Source: Alopecurus myosuroides
Lineage: Eukaryota > Streptophyta > Magnoliopsida > Poales > Poaceae
NCBI GenBank assembly: GCA_028641055.1
Contig: CM054063.1
Location: 182,906,756 to 182,970,755, forward strand
Direction of reading: 5' to 3'
DNA: 64,000 nucleotides
Under the pieces are notes generated by a model, which did no database searches, was not told the origin of the DNA, and was given only the letters and a program-made list of their open reading frames with translations. How positions within the stretch are numbered: the stretch's first letter is position 1; the number at the start of each line of letters is the position of its first letter. Positions 35,869 through 46,398 of the stretch are shown in pieces. The position numbers and the translations under genes are program-made.

Positions 35869-36924
35869 GGCAATACCATCATAACACCTTGCTTACGTGA
35901 TGCTTTGTATTCAAACTATTATGCTTTTGATGGTGCGCCTGTGCACCCCTGATACTGATGTCGTAACTTGTAACACACTTTTTAGTCCGTGATATGCTTT
36001 GCGGCTTTCCTGGCCTTTTGATAACCGTATTGCTTGTCTATTCTTTGAGCTTTTTCTCGATACCCGACTCTCTATTTTGGCTCTCTTCGTAAGACTCGGT
36101 TTTCCGAATACCAGGGGCTTTGATAAGTGGACTTTTCTTTAAGTCCCCAAGACTCGGATGCCAGGGTCTTTCGAACTGCGATAGCCAAGTAGTTTGTTTC
36201 TGTTTCGAAGTCCCCAGTCCCCATGGCCCAAAGTCCGAGTCATGGGGGTGTGGCCTTTCTCAGAGAACAAATCGTTTTTTACCGAGTCGAAAAACCTAAG
36301 GCCATTCCGCGGAAGTACTGAAGTTATGCTTGATAATCATTGAGTTTCCGGCTATTAGCCTTGTACTCTGCATAAACTTGTGGTTTAGATGACCCTTTTG
36401 ACTATCTTGTACTGTAAGCCGGCTTTCGCGTGGATACCATGTTGTTACATCCATACGAAAACAGGGTCAGACAAGTCCCATTGGGCTTCATGGCTGATTG
36501 TAATCGTAAGCGAACAAATCATGCCACTTTAGTGCGAGTCACATCGAGCTTAAGTAAGAAAAGTCAAGAAAATTTGGCTCCTTTGTCCAGTTATAAGATT
36601 GCAGCCGTACTCGTTTGCGAATAATCGGCCCTTATAACTTATAGGCATCAAGGCCGGGTCTTTCGGGTTTGTGGCTGGGCTACTTGAGCAACCAGCCCCC
36701 GAGACCTATATATGCTCAACGTTCTTAATGATACTGAAATACTGATGTCACATGGATACTACTTACTTGTAATCAGGCTGTAACGAAATAGGACTTGATA
36801 ACCATCTCTTTATTGATGCGAGAAAGTTTGGATCAGCAGGCCGCCTCATTAAAAACCTTCCAGTCCCCTTAGGTACCCTGGGTAGGAAAAGAGCGCGTCT
36901 GAAACCTGCTGCCCGTTACATTGT
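35869..36924. other. Convergent non-coding block of A2
   Basis: Homologous to 524-1675 of A1 on the opposite strand. No gene. The right edge is the junction where pol was deleted: sequence of the RT start (WRMCV) passes within about 60 bp into this 3' block. Confidence 0.75.
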
Positions 36925-39900
36925 TTAGTTCTCCATGGGGACCGGTAACGGACTGGCGTGACCGACGCACATTCTCCACATGCTGGACTTTTTCATGATG
37001 AGTACCGGGTTTACTAACCGACCCGGGTGAGGTGTTTCCGTGACACGGCTGGTTGTGAGCGGCCGTGCAGTTTCTTCCTTTATAGCGGATTGCTTGGGGG
37101 AGTCATCCTTGATAAAAGCCACCATTTTAGCATCTTGTGCTACTTTGGATTTTGCTCTTTCGCCTTCAGTACTCGGCCTTTTTGATGTGGTTCTATCCTC
37201 CGGGTCTGCTTGAGATCGGTAATGCTTGAGTTCTTCTTTTCTACAGGCTTGCTCGGCCATTGCTGCATCTCCTTCGTCGCATTCAGCTGCTATGTCTCGG
37301 TTTCCATGTATGGTGATGGTCTTCTTGGGACCCGGGATTTTTAGCTGTAGATATACGTAACACGGCCTAGCCATGAATTTGGCGTAAGCCGGTCTTCCAA
37401 ATAACGCGTGATATGGGTTGCGCAATTTGACTACCTCAAAGGTAAGCCACTCAACTCGATAGTTATCCTTTGACTCCCCAAAGGCTACCTCCAATGCGAT
37501 TTTTCCCTCGGGGCACGCTGAATGACCCGGCACTATCCCATGAAAAATTGTTGAGCTTTTTTGTAGCTGAGACTCCTTGAGGCCCATGCGTAGGAAGGTT
37601 TCCCAATACAGTATGTTGATGCTGCTTCCACCATCCATCAAAACCTTTTTCAGCTCATACCCATTGACTTGTGGTGCGACTACTAATGCCAAGACTCCCG
37701 GGTGCTCCACTCTTTCTGGGTGATCCCTTCTGCTCCATGTTACCTCCTGTTCTGACCATCTCAAGTATCTCGGGACAGCTGACGAAACTGAGTTGACCGC
37801 TTGCTTCAGTATCTTCTTGTCCTTGTTAGAGCCTCCTGTGGTATGCACATGATATTGACCCAGTTGTTTGGGGTTAGCCTGGAAACCTCCTGCCCCCCCT
37901 TGGTTATTGCCTTGATTTCCAGCCGCCGGGTTACCAGCTGGGGGTGGGCCGTTGCCCGGGCTTCCCCCTGGACCCGGTCCTCCTCCCGTTCCTGCACTTC
38001 GCATAGCTCTGTTCACTTCGTCATTTTTCCATCTTTGTAAGTCGGCGCACTGCTCCAGAGAGTGGTTAGCTGGCCTGCCGTTCCTGCTGTGTTTCGGGCA
38101 TGCCATCCTGAATATGTCCCAATTGTTACCCGGCCTTGGCGGCCCTTGATAGTTTCCTCCATTGTGATTACCTCCGTTGAAATTTCCTTCTGCTCTGGGC
38201 CTTGAAGACCCGGCTTCTGTATTGGCGACAAACTCGGAGCCTCCTTCAAACGGGCGCTTGTTCTGGCTATTTCCGTTATTACCCGGTGCTGATCCATTGC
38301 CGGTTCTTCCATTATTACTTGTGTTTGCTTTTACCTTCTTGTCATCAACTTCCTCTTCTGTAGTATCTGTCGCAGCGTGTTTGTTGCACGCGTCCATCAA
38401 TTCTCCCATTGTAACTTCCGACGCATTTCGACTAGACTTCATGCGAGTTAACTTTTGCACTAAAGGTATGTACTTGCATGTTTTTGCCATGGCCTGTAGC
38501 GCATCCTTGGGCTGAATGTCCGTGGACGAGTGAAGTATCTCCATAACCCGGCGCACCCAACTGCGCGCCGATTCTCCCTTCTTCTGGACGCACCGCTCTA
38601 GGTCGTCAATAGTGAACAACTTCCTGCACGTCCCATGAAAGTGCTTGACAAACGCGGTCTTCAATTCCTCCCAGGACTTGATCGATGCTTCCGGCAAATT
38701 GGTGAACCACAACTTTGCTGCTCCTTCTGACATCATCAAATACATGAACTTGGCTTGGAGATTCTCGGATGCGTTGCGAATTGACATTGCCATCTCATAG
38801 CTACTTAGCCATGTTTCTGGGTCCATAGTTGGCTCATAATTCACTACTTTCCCTGGCTCTTTGAATTTTTCCGGGTAAGGTTCAGCTCTGATATTGTCCG
38901 AGAGACACTTGGGCCCCGCAAGCACGGTTGAAGCCGGCCTTGCTCTAGAAACGTGTGATGCCGCGGGAGGCGCGGCTGGGCGCGGTGCTACGGGAAGTCC
39001 ATGCGCTGCAGACCCGGCCACGGCCCTCCGGGCTCTAGAACTGTCCATGACAGCCTGTGCTGCTGATGCTGCCTGAGCGCGGGGAGGAGGCGGCATTTGC
39101 TGCTGCTCTTCCCTCCGCCGTGCTGAACTTGTTTGGATATTCCCTTGTTGTTGACTGACGTATGGCGTTCCATGCATACCGCTTCTGTGATCCGGATAAT
39201 TGGCTTGCTGTGCCACCGCAGTGTGCAACAGATCGATGGCTTGCCGAGTCTTCTCTGCATGGGGCGACTCTCCCACGGGGATCTGATTTAACGCGAGTGT
39301 CGCCTCATACACATTGTCCATGGGGTTATTGTAGTGGCCGGCTGGTGTGCGGAATCGTGATGGTGGCGGTGGTGGTAGATCGTTGCCGGTTGTGACTCTG
39401 GTCTGTGGTGGGGGTAACCCGGCCCGTTCATTGGCCGGATGTGTCCCTGCTGTCGCCGGTTGGGGTGCGGTTCCCTGGTTCACCACGGGTATCGGCTGAT
39501 CCTGAGGTGTGACAAATAAATTAGCCGGATTAATAACCCCGCCCGTTGCTGGTAACCTGGTTTGATGCCTTTGATGCACTCTAGACGTTTCCTCTCGGAG
39601 CCGAGTTTCTAGCGCATCCAACTCACGCTGCCGCCTGGCCATCCCTTGCCTTTCTGCCTCTACCTGCCTTCTTTGCTGTTCCAGCGCACGACGAGCTACA
39701 TCCAGATCCCTGACACGTTCCGCTGCGTTTTCCGGAGTGATAACCGTCGCAAGAACCGTGGGATCTAGAATCAGATTATTATCGAATAAGGCCGGGTGGC
39801 GCGGGTTTGAAGGACCCGCCCCTGGTGTCCGGTTTCCCAGGAATCCGAACGTGTTTGCGTGCAACTCCTCGTCTGCTGCGCGGCTGGTTACTGATGCCGA

Positions 39901-40653
39901 TTCCCCATCAACCCGGGCCAAAACCGGGTCTCCGTTAGCCGCGCCCTGCTGCTGGGCCACCGCCTGAGCCGCCCCGACTGATGCCGCGGTTGCGTTTCCT
40001 TGGTTGAGATTGGCCGCGGGAGCCGCATAGACTGCGACTCGGCGTACGATATCCGGTGTAAGTTCATGCTGTTCTTCCTCATCGTTCTCCTCCTCATACC
40101 GGTTTTCCAGCAGATCCAGGATAGACCCGGTATCACCTTCTCTTTCGACCCGGTCGCGCGGGGTCCATGCCGGCTCCTCCGGCTGTTCCCACTCCGCGAT
40201 GGGTTCTTCTACCGGATGTGTCGTTCCAATCGATTCTTCGTCATCTGATCGGATAGAAGTGGCTTCTCCTGGCACAGAATCAGATCCAATATTGTCAGGG
40301 ATCGAATTGGAAGTACATACCATACCAATGAAGACGCTGATCCGGCAGATTGTCACGACGGATCCGGATTCGAGGTGATCCGACTCTGGCCCCCAGCCGG
40401 AATCGTCCACCATCTTTTCTCCTTTGTGGTCGACGTAGATTTCGCCGACGACGAGATTCTCCATGCTCTTCCGAGCTTCTCCCGTGATGTAAACACCTTT
40501 GGACGCAGGCCCCACGGTGGGCGCCAACTGTCGTGGGATAATCACGGCAGATGTTACCGGGGGTAACTGATCTTGGGGCAAGACGACACAGGCGTTTGGG
40601 AGAGGGTTTAGCTCAGAGGAAAACATGGTGCAATTCGATCTGGTAGCCGGCAA
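36925..40653 (-). CDS. Gag-protease polyprotein of A2, truncated at the start of reverse transcriptase
   Basis: A single frame of 1,242 codons. It opens inside the 5' LTR and reads through the primer site (LAPTVG); an in-frame ATG at 40464 (MENLVVGEI) is an alternative start. A Gln/Arg-rich coiled-coil region (about residues 310-360) is followed by a disordered Pro/Ala/Gln stretch and a Ty3-type capsid domain (about 590-770, EPYPEKFKEPGKVVNYEPTM). Next come a CHHC zinc motif (CPKHSRNGRPANHSLEQC, about 860) and an aspartic protease with DGGSS (about 1006). It ends after NPVLIMKKSSMWRMCV, the first RT block, with a short unrelated tail. Gag and protease would assemble and mature particles; RT, RNase H and integrase are absent. 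No internal stop. Confidence 0.88.
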   Translation of the reverse strand: MPATRSNCTMFSSELNPLPNACVVLPQDQLPPVTSAVIIPRQLAPTVGPASKGVYITGEARKSMENLVVGEIYVDHKGEKMVDDSGWGPESDHLESGSVVTICRISVFIGMVCTSNSIPDNIGSDSVPGEATSIRSDDEESIGTTHPVEEPIAEWEQPEEPAWTPRDRVEREGDTGSILDLLENRYEEENDEEEQHELTPDIVRRVAVYAAPAANLNQGNATAASVGAAQAVAQQQGAANGDPVLARVDGESASVTSRAADEELHANTFGFLGNRTPGAGPSNPRHPALFDNNLILDPTVLATVITPENAAERVRDLDVARRALEQQRRQVEAERQGMARRQRELDALETRLREETSRVHQRHQTRLPATGGVINPANLFVTPQDQPIPVVNQGTAPQPATAGTHPANERAGLPPPQTRVTTGNDLPPPPPSRFRTPAGHYNNPMDNVYEATLALNQIPVGESPHAEKTRQAIDLLHTAVAQQANYPDHRSGMHGTPYVSQQQGNIQTSSARRREEQQQMPPPPRAQAASAAQAVMDSSRARRAVAGSAAHGLPVAPRPAAPPAASHVSRARPASTVLAGPKCLSDNIRAEPYPEKFKEPGKVVNYEPTMDPETWLSSYEMAMSIRNASENLQAKFMYLMMSEGAAKLWFTNLPEASIKSWEELKTAFVKHFHGTCRKLFTIDDLERCVQKKGESARSWVRRVMEILHSSTDIQPKDALQAMAKTCKYIPLVQKLTRMKSSRNASEVTMGELMDACNKHAATDTTEEEVDDKKVKANTSNNGRTGNGSAPGNNGNSQNKRPFEGGSEFVANTEAGSSRPRAEGNFNGGNHNGGNYQGPPRPGNNWDIFRMACPKHSRNGRPANHSLEQCADLQRWKNDEVNRAMRSAGTGGGPGPGGSPGNGPPPAGNPAAGNQGNNQGGAGGFQANPKQLGQYHVHTTGGSNKDKKILKQAVNSVSSAVPRYLRWSEQEVTWSRRDHPERVEHPGVLALVVAPQVNGYELKKVLMDGGSSINILYWETFLRMGLKESQLQKSSTIFHGIVPGHSACPEGKIALEVAFGESKDNYRVEWLTFEVVKLRNPYHALFGRPAYAKFMARPCYVYLQLKIPGPKKTITIHGNRDIAAECDEGDAAMAEQACRKEELKHYRSQADPEDRTTSKRPSTEGERAKSKVAQDAKMVAFIKDDSPKQSAIKEETARPLTTSRVTETPHPGRLVNPVLIMKKSSMWRMCVGHASPLPVPMEN
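40511..40527 (-). other. Primer-binding site of A2
   Basis: TTGGCGCCCACCGTGGG on the - strand, adjoining the 5' LTR. This is the style of primer site seen in RIRE2-type elements (I recall a tRNA-Arg assignment for RIRE2 but cannot verify it here). Confidence 0.75.
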
Positions 40654-41006
40654 TCAAAGTCGCCGAGTCTCCGATCTTGATACAATAACTCAACTCTGGG
40701 ATTACACTGGATGCTCGATATCAAGCGATATTGCTAGGGTTCTTAGATCTCTGCCTAAACTAGACCTGGAGGTCGGTTTATAAAGCACCCGTACCCCCTG
40801 GCTTATTCTCCAAGGCGCATCCTGGATCCTACCCGGACACGGCGCACAAACCCTAACTTTCTTCTACCATAACCCACAATCCGGGTTACTGGGCCTACAA
40901 GCTTGGGCCTTTATAGGTTTCCTTATCTTTAGCCGGATCTTGCACAGCGTCCTTTGGGCCGGATACTCCTTGGAGTTTGGCCTACCGGGTTATCATCCCC
41001 CCGTCA
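40529..41006 (-). repeat. 5' LTR of A2
   Basis: 478 bp, matches the other A2 LTR almost perfectly. It supplies the first codons of the long gag frame. Confidence 0.95.
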
Positions 41007-41843
41007 CAACACACGCATTTGGTGTCTGTAGCTAGCCTGCTTATTTTTGCCAAAATACTCATGCACGAGCCTGCACATCTCAGTCCAATCCTCTATACGA
41101 CCTTTTGCTTCTACTCCTTGGAACCACAATGCTGCATTCCCTTGGAACCCTAAGGCGGCATACCGTGTGCGCAAGCACTGCTGCACACGAAATACCTCGA
41201 AATAGGTTTCGCACTGTTGTTGCCACAGTTTTGGGTTTTCACCATCGAACCTAGGGAACTCAATTTTGGGCGCTGGCGCACGAACACCTTCCTCTCTATA
41301 CTCATTTGTACTACGCATGGGCTCAGCAATAAGAGGCCTGGATGGAATCACACCTGTGCCCGGGGCTGACACCGGTATCGCGAGGATACCCGGAGCATCA
41401 CCCCGGAAGAGATTTGCAGCGCAGCGGTCTGACGACCCACTTGCAGTGTCGACGAAGGGCGATGTCGATGTGCGCGATACTCCCAGAGAGGGGCCTGGAT
41501 CCATCGGCATCGTCGACGTAGTGGTGCGCGGTATTCCTGGATGCGGGCTCGAGCCTCCTGGTGCAGTCGGTGACGATGGTGCTGACGCGAACGCCGCCGC
41601 CTGAATCTCGATCGCCTCCGTCCTAGCTTGCACCTCCCGCAGAGCCTCACTCGTCTCGCGCTGCGCGGCCTTGAGATCGTTGAAGCCGTCCAGTATTTGC
41701 TTCATCATGTCCGTCATGGCGAGATTCTGCTCAACCACCCCCTCCATCGATTTCGTCACTTGTTCCCGAAATTGTACTTGCGCTTGATCTGGTCCCTTCC
41801 GTGGAGCCAGCGTGTCCGATTGCGAGAACGAGCTCGAATTCAA
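41007..41843 (-). pseudogene. Gag part of Reina-like polyprotein, split from pol by A2
   Basis: Starts at an ATG about 140 bp inside the 5' LTR. A helical N-terminal third (SMEGVVEQNLAMTDMMKQIL) is followed by a Ser/Pro-rich linker and the start of a Ty3-type capsid domain (KIEFPRFDGENPKLWQQQCE). The frame is cut at ..YRHQMRV, and rejoining the flanks at the CAACA duplication restores one open frame into pol. As it stands it ends in a stop made by the inserted LTR. Confidence 0.9.
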
Positions 41844-41982
41844 CCAGCCGTGGGTATTCCGTGAGGAATTTTGCGCGATCCGCTAGGAATCGCACCCAGC
41901 GACTAGGAGGAAACAAATTTCCTCTCGAATTTCGATCCGATCTAGGTGCGCATCACGGATAGCCTAGCTCTGATACCATATT

Positions 41983-42233
41983 TGTCACGAACTCGCGAAT
42001 CAACACACAGAGAAAGGGGATTCGGGAGGGAATCTGGAGATTAGGGATTAGATAGCAGCAAGGGGTTCGAGGATTCAGAAGAACAGGGAAACTTCGGGAA
42101 GTAGTTCTATTCGATGATCCACACCACTCCGGTACCAACCAATAAGTACCCAGTACAAGGCGCAAACGGGCCCAAACCGGGACGCAGCCCAAGACACACA
42201 AGTGGGCCTAGCTGGAGAAGGCTAATCCTGACA
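41983..42233 (-). repeat. 5' LTR of the Reina-like element
   Basis: 251 bp, one substitution (cgggccc against cggtccc) and one 5-bp indel from the other LTR. The primer site lies at 41,965-41,980. Confidence 0.93.
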
Positions 42234-42238
42234 TTACC

Positions 42239-42744
42239 GTTGTAAAACACTTGAAGCCTTGTTGATTTAAAGTCGGCCATATCTTCCTCTTATCTAAAAA
42301 AAACAAATGTCTGACGGAATGTAATTTTATTTTTTTTGCTTCAACATTTCGTTTTGCAGCTGGCTAGTGTAATGGCAAAAGTGAAGAGGCAAGGTGAGTC
42401 CTCGATTCTCCAATCCAACGGCTCTATGCCTCTCAGTCCGTTGCAGGGCAATCCTGGCATCCTACACCACGGTCAGAGTATGGAGTATGGACCCTCGTAG
42501 TTTGCAACGTTGTATTTACCAATTTGCCCTTCTCCACTCTTTTCCTGTGAGTAATCGCCCTTTTCCACTCTCCAAGCTTCAACCTCACACTAGCTAGAGT
42601 AGCTAGTCGGCAGAGAGCGTCAGCACACTCACCATCTTCGTCCTCCTCCCAACCACCAGCTCTCAAATCCCACCTGAAGACCCCCTCCTCCGTCCAAGAA
42701 ACCACTCGCAATCAGCTAAACAACGCGCGGATTTAGGTCCTGTG
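42239..42744 (+). promoter_or_regulatory. 5' flank of the GH17 gene, holding a gene-fragment exon
   Basis: 506 bp from the Reina-like target duplication to the ATG. The T-rich stretch at 42,330-42,359 ends in an acceptor (ttttgcag), then a 34-bp exon-like piece (42360-42393) and a donor (gtgagt). The following 350 bp are pyrimidine-rich and probably hold the GH17 5' untranslated region. I see no convincing TATA box. The retrotransposon insertion thus lies within about 0.5 kb of the start codon. Confidence 0.45.
42360..42393 (+). other. Possible second exon of the unidentified host gene fragment
   Basis: Bounded by ttttgcag and aag|gtgagt. It pairs logically with the exon-like piece ending at 27111; the Reina-like element would be in the intron between them. 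Too short to identify. Confidence 0.25.
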
Positions 42745-45555
42745 ATGGCCGCCCGCGCGGCGTTCCTGGCCATCCTCTTGGCGCTGTCATGCGCCGCGGC
42801 CGAGGCGGCCGTAGGGGTGAACTGGGGCACCCTGTCGTCGCACCGCGCGCCTCCGCAGGTGGTTGTGGACCTCCTGCGGGAGAACCGGATCGGGAAGGTC
42901 AAGCTCTTCGACGCCGACCCCGGCGTGCTCCGCGCGCTCGCGCGCAGCGGCATCCAGGTCATGGTCGGCGTCACCAACGGAGAGCTCGCCGGCATCGCGG
43001 GGTCTCCGGCGGCCGCAGACGCGTGGGTCACGCAGAACGTGTCGCAGTACGTCGGCCGCGGTGGCGTTGACATCCGGTGAGTTGTTTCATTGAGATCTCT
43101 TGCGGCGAAGCATTTCAGCATCACTGCTGGTGATTCTTGCTTGGGGATTCTTCTTGGTTGAGTGGGCAATGTAGTATGCGTTCATTATTTAAGGTTATTT
43201 TTGTTGGAAACAGGGCCGTGGGATCTCTTTAGCGTTAGTGGAAAGGGGAATCCGGTGCCACCTTGATTTACTTTGTTTGTATTTGCTCATGAGCTGATTA
43301 CTTCGATTGCAATGCCGATGTGCTGCTCTTAGCAATTCTTGCTTCAATTTCCAATTAGGTGCCCAGTGATTCTTTTTTACTAAAATTCCGTCTCTTATAA
43401 TTTATAGAGGATTCTCTTGAAAATCTAGCACTGCCTATTGTTCCTGAAAAATATGACTAGTATATGCTTTTGAGGGCCATAGGGTACACTAATGGAGAAA
43501 ACAGTTTACTGGTGTTGATTTATTGTAAGGTACGTTTTGACTTTAAGTCCTTTCTAAGGCTATACTACCCAGAACCCACTTGTTTTAACACAGACAAGGA
43601 CCCTTAAGCTGCAGACGCTTTGCAGCCACTGAATCACCTTATATGAATATTATGTATATTTGATATTAATGGTGACATGTAAAGTATGAGACAGTATAAC
43701 ATAGTCCATGTCAGTCAAAAGTTTAGAGTGAGATAAGATATGAGAGTATGTAGTTGAAGGTACCTTTAAAATACAATAACGACAACTAGATGCTCAGCAA
43801 CTACATTATTGTCCGAGTTATCCGAGATCAAGGTAGAATGCCTGTGTAGAGGGGTACAACCATCTATGTGTTAATACTCCTAAAGTGGCCGTGCTTGATC
43901 TGAGCTTTAGATTTAGTCTAGTTATAGGGTTGCTAATCCTTGTCATCCTTTTTGAATACTAGTTCTCTTTTGATATCTTACCACACATTATTCATATCTA
44001 AGTTCAGTTTTGGACTGTGGAATCCTGGAACAACTAATATCTCTATCTTCTGCTACCATGGAGATAATGTGAAGAAGTCATCAGAAATCCAACTTGAAGT
44101 GTCTTAAAGTAATTTGGATTGTCCTTGGACACTGTTCATTATTCACTAATCACAGGTTTGGGTTCAGAAGATTTGGTAGTTTAGGTTAGTAAAGTTTGCA
44201 GTCAAGTTATGATGGTGTTATAATGACAATCATGTGCTAGTGTTCATGGTTTTAATTCCTCTTGCTACCAAATTTTATGTGCAAAAATAAATAAGGCGTG
44301 TGTGGTCTTGGGTGGCCTCGGTTTACTTTTTAACCTTTTATTAAAGGGATATCTGTTTGGTAGTTTCCTATTTACGAATTGTTTATCGTGTGGATCATTA
44401 ATAAATCAACATATTTGTTGCAGATATATTGCTGTGGGAAATGAGCCATTTTTGACAAGCTACCAGGGTCAATTCCAGTCGTACATTATTCCAGCAATGA
44501 CCAACATTCAGCAATCACTGGTGAAGGCTAATCTTGCTAGCTACGTGAAGCTAGTAGTCCCATGCAACGCAGACGCATATCAGAGTGCTTCTGTTCCATC
44601 CCAAGGAGTATTCAGGACTGAGCTGACTCAGATAATGACCCAGATTGCCAGTTATCTCAGTTCCAACGGAGCTCCGTTCGTGGTCAACATCTACCCGTTC
44701 CTCAGTCTTTACCAGAGCTCGGACTTTCCAGAAGATTATGCCTTCTTCGAAGGATCAACTCATCCACTTGTAGATGGCTCTAACGTGTACTACAATGCGT
44801 TTGATGGCAATTTTGACACATTAATTTCTGCTTTGAGTAAAATCGGCTACGGGCAACTACCTATTGCAATTGGTGAGGTGGGTTGGCCAACTCAGGGAGC
44901 ACCAAGTGCAAACTTGACTGCGGCAAGGGCATTCAACCAAGGACTTATCAACCGTATTGTGAGCAACAAGGGAACTCCACTCCGTCCCGGTGTACCTCCG
45001 GCTGATGTCTATCTGTTTGGCCTTCTTGACGAGGAGGAGAAGAGCGTACTACCCGGAAACTTTGAGCGACACTGGGGGATCTTCTCATTTGATGGACAGG
45101 CCAAGTATCCGTTGAATCTCGGGTTAGGCAATCCAGTACTGAAGAATGCTAAAGAGGTTCCGTATCTTCCATCGCGATGGTGTGTCGCAAACCCAGCTCG
45201 GAGTCTCGACGAGGCGTCAAATCACATAAAGCTAGCTTGCGACATGGCGGACTGCACCACTCTCTACTACGGAGGCTCGTGCTATGGCATTGGGCAGAAG
45301 GGCAACGTTTCCTTTGCTTTCAACAGCTATTATCAGAAGCAGAAGCAGGACGCAAAGAGCTGTGACTTCGACGGGCATGGGATGATAACCTACCTTGATC
45401 CATCTATTGGTGAATGCCGCTTTCTTGTCGCCATTGATGATAGTAAGAGCTCCGCGGTTGCCTCTTGTGGAGGAAGTTGCTGTGGGGTCTTCTGCGGGGT
45501 GTCCATTTTAGCTTTGTGGGCGTTGATGTACCTTAGAATGATGGGTTCTGTTTGA
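42745..45555 (+). CDS. Glucan endo-1,3-beta-glucosidase, GH17 with X8/CBM43 domain and GPI-type tail
   Basis: Two exons, 42745-43076 and 44424-45555, with GT-AG borders split inside an Arg codon; 487 residues. It hydrolyses internal beta-1,3-glucan (callose) bonds at the cell surface. A signal peptide ends near AEAAVGVNWG. The GH17 barrel carries the acid/base Glu118 (YIAVGNEP) and the nucleophile Glu262 (AIGEVGWPT). Residues 363-442 are an X8 carbohydrate-binding module (WCVANP.., Cys-rich). The end is a hydrophobic tail (ILALWALMYL) after small residues, as in GPI-anchored members found at plasmodesmata and the plasma membrane. Length and architecture match the plant family. The first in-frame codon GTG at 42742 is not the start; ATG follows at once. 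Exon 1 is far richer in GC than exon 2, a common grass pattern. No lesion seen; likely functional. Confidence 0.96.
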
Positions 45556-45969
45556 AGTTGAAAATGGTGTGTTGGGGGCACGGTCAGCGCTCCTTTGTTA
45601 AATACTAGCATGTATTCTTGATTTCTAGATGATCAGAATAGGGAAGGGAAGGTCCTAGATTATTGTGTGGTTAGCCAAGGAAAACTTCTAGTGTTATATA
45701 TGAAGAATTAATTTATTGTTGGAATTTCTATCTTGAAAGTAATGGTTTAGATGGCAAGTCAGTTGCTGAATAGTCCTGATGTGGCATGTAAATGAGGTAG
45801 TCATCCTGAAGGAGCCAAGAGATGTATTATTATTATCCGAAAGTAATAGGGACGGTTACATGCTCAAAGAAGAGCAGGTAAGCAGTACAACGTCAATCCC
45901 TCAGGATTCATCTCTTTTTTTTTTTATAGCACACTGATGAACAAGTCTGAGACTGAGTGTCATCTTTTT
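45556..45969 (+). other. 3' region between the convergent GH17 and peptide genes
   Basis: About 415 bp of AT-rich sequence shared as 3' untranslated regions of two genes facing each other. AATAAA-like words (gaattaatttattg) near 45,705 could be the GH17 poly(A) signal. No other gene. Confidence 0.55.
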
Positions 45970-46294
45970 TCAGGGCGCTGATGGCGGGGGCGGAGTAGGC
46001 GGGCAGCAGTTGTCGCCGCAGCAGGCATGGCCGCATGTCCCGCCCGCAATCCAGCAGCACTGGCACGCTGAAACAGAACAGAGTGCAAGGTGAAGTTCAG
46101 CAAACAAATCAAAAGGCCATGAAGATGATGTGAGCATGCCAACCACAGAGATGAACATGACTGTCCAACTAAACAAGCTTCACAAGAAAAGACTGAGTTC
46201 GTCGTGACTTACGCAGTGAAGCGGTGGTGGTTGTGACGAAGAGCGCGAGCAGCATGAGCCAGGACACAAGGGCGAGGAGAGTGTTCCTCCTCAT
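45970..46294 (-). CDS. Small secreted cysteine-rich peptide (8 Cys), two exons
   Basis: Exon 1 is 46294-46213 (27 codons plus one base), exon 2 is 46067-45970, with donor C|GTAAGT and acceptor CTGTTTCAG. The product is 59 residues. Exon 1 encodes a clean signal peptide (RRNTLLALVSWLMLLALF, then TTTTAS). Exon 2 encodes a compact Cys-rich part starting PCQCCW, with CGHACC and DNCC and eight cysteines in all, then a Pro-rich tail (PPTPPPPSAP). A TATA box stands about 105 bp before the ATG. I do not recognise the family; spacing is unlike defensins, thionins or GASA peptides. A chance frame is unlikely given the signal peptide, splice sites, phase match and TATA box, but expression is not shown. 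Confidence 0.7.
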
Positions 46295-46398
46295 GTCGTC
46301 GCCTCCTTTGCTTCTCTCCTCTTTTCCCCCTCTTGATGTGCTTCACAATCACAGGTCAGAGTTTTCAGGGGATCTACGTGTTTGCACGGAGATGTGGG

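Larger units (their letters stand above)
31019..41006 (-). mobile_element. Ty3/gypsy Tat-lineage element A2 (RIRE2-like), complete ends, pol deleted
   Basis: Flanked by CAACA at 31014-31018 and 41007-41011. The 479- and 478-bp LTRs differ at two positions only. Order on the - strand: 5' LTR, primer site, gag-protease, first codons of RT, deletion junction near 36,930, then the shared non-coding block, the antisense gene (+ strand) and the 3' LTR. With RT, RNase H and integrase gone it cannot move alone. Relatives with pol, such as A1, could supply the enzymes. Confidence 0.95.
27172..42233 (-). mobile_element. Ty3/gypsy chromovirus, Reina-like, interrupted by A2
   Basis: LTRs 27172-27427 and 41983-42233 have ends TG..CA and are flanked by TTACC on both sides (27167-27171, 42234-42238). 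An initiator tRNA-Met-type primer site (TGGTATCAGAGC) adjoins the right LTR, and a purine tract (AAGGAGAGGGGAT, - strand) adjoins the left LTR. Without A2 the element is about 5.07 kb, a size and LTR length usual for Reina. The LTRs differ by one substitution and one 5-bp indel, so insertion was recent. Gag and pol form one frame across the A2 insertion site. Confidence 0.93.

Noticed and set aside
36430..36624. Small frame, also seen as 900-1136 in A1 on the other strand
   Set aside because: It is in the non-coding block between the facing stop codons, and the two copies do not share a conserved start and stop.
41266..41604. 112-codon frame opposite to the Reina-like gag
   Set aside because: Shadow of the Ser/Pro-rich gag linker on the other strand.
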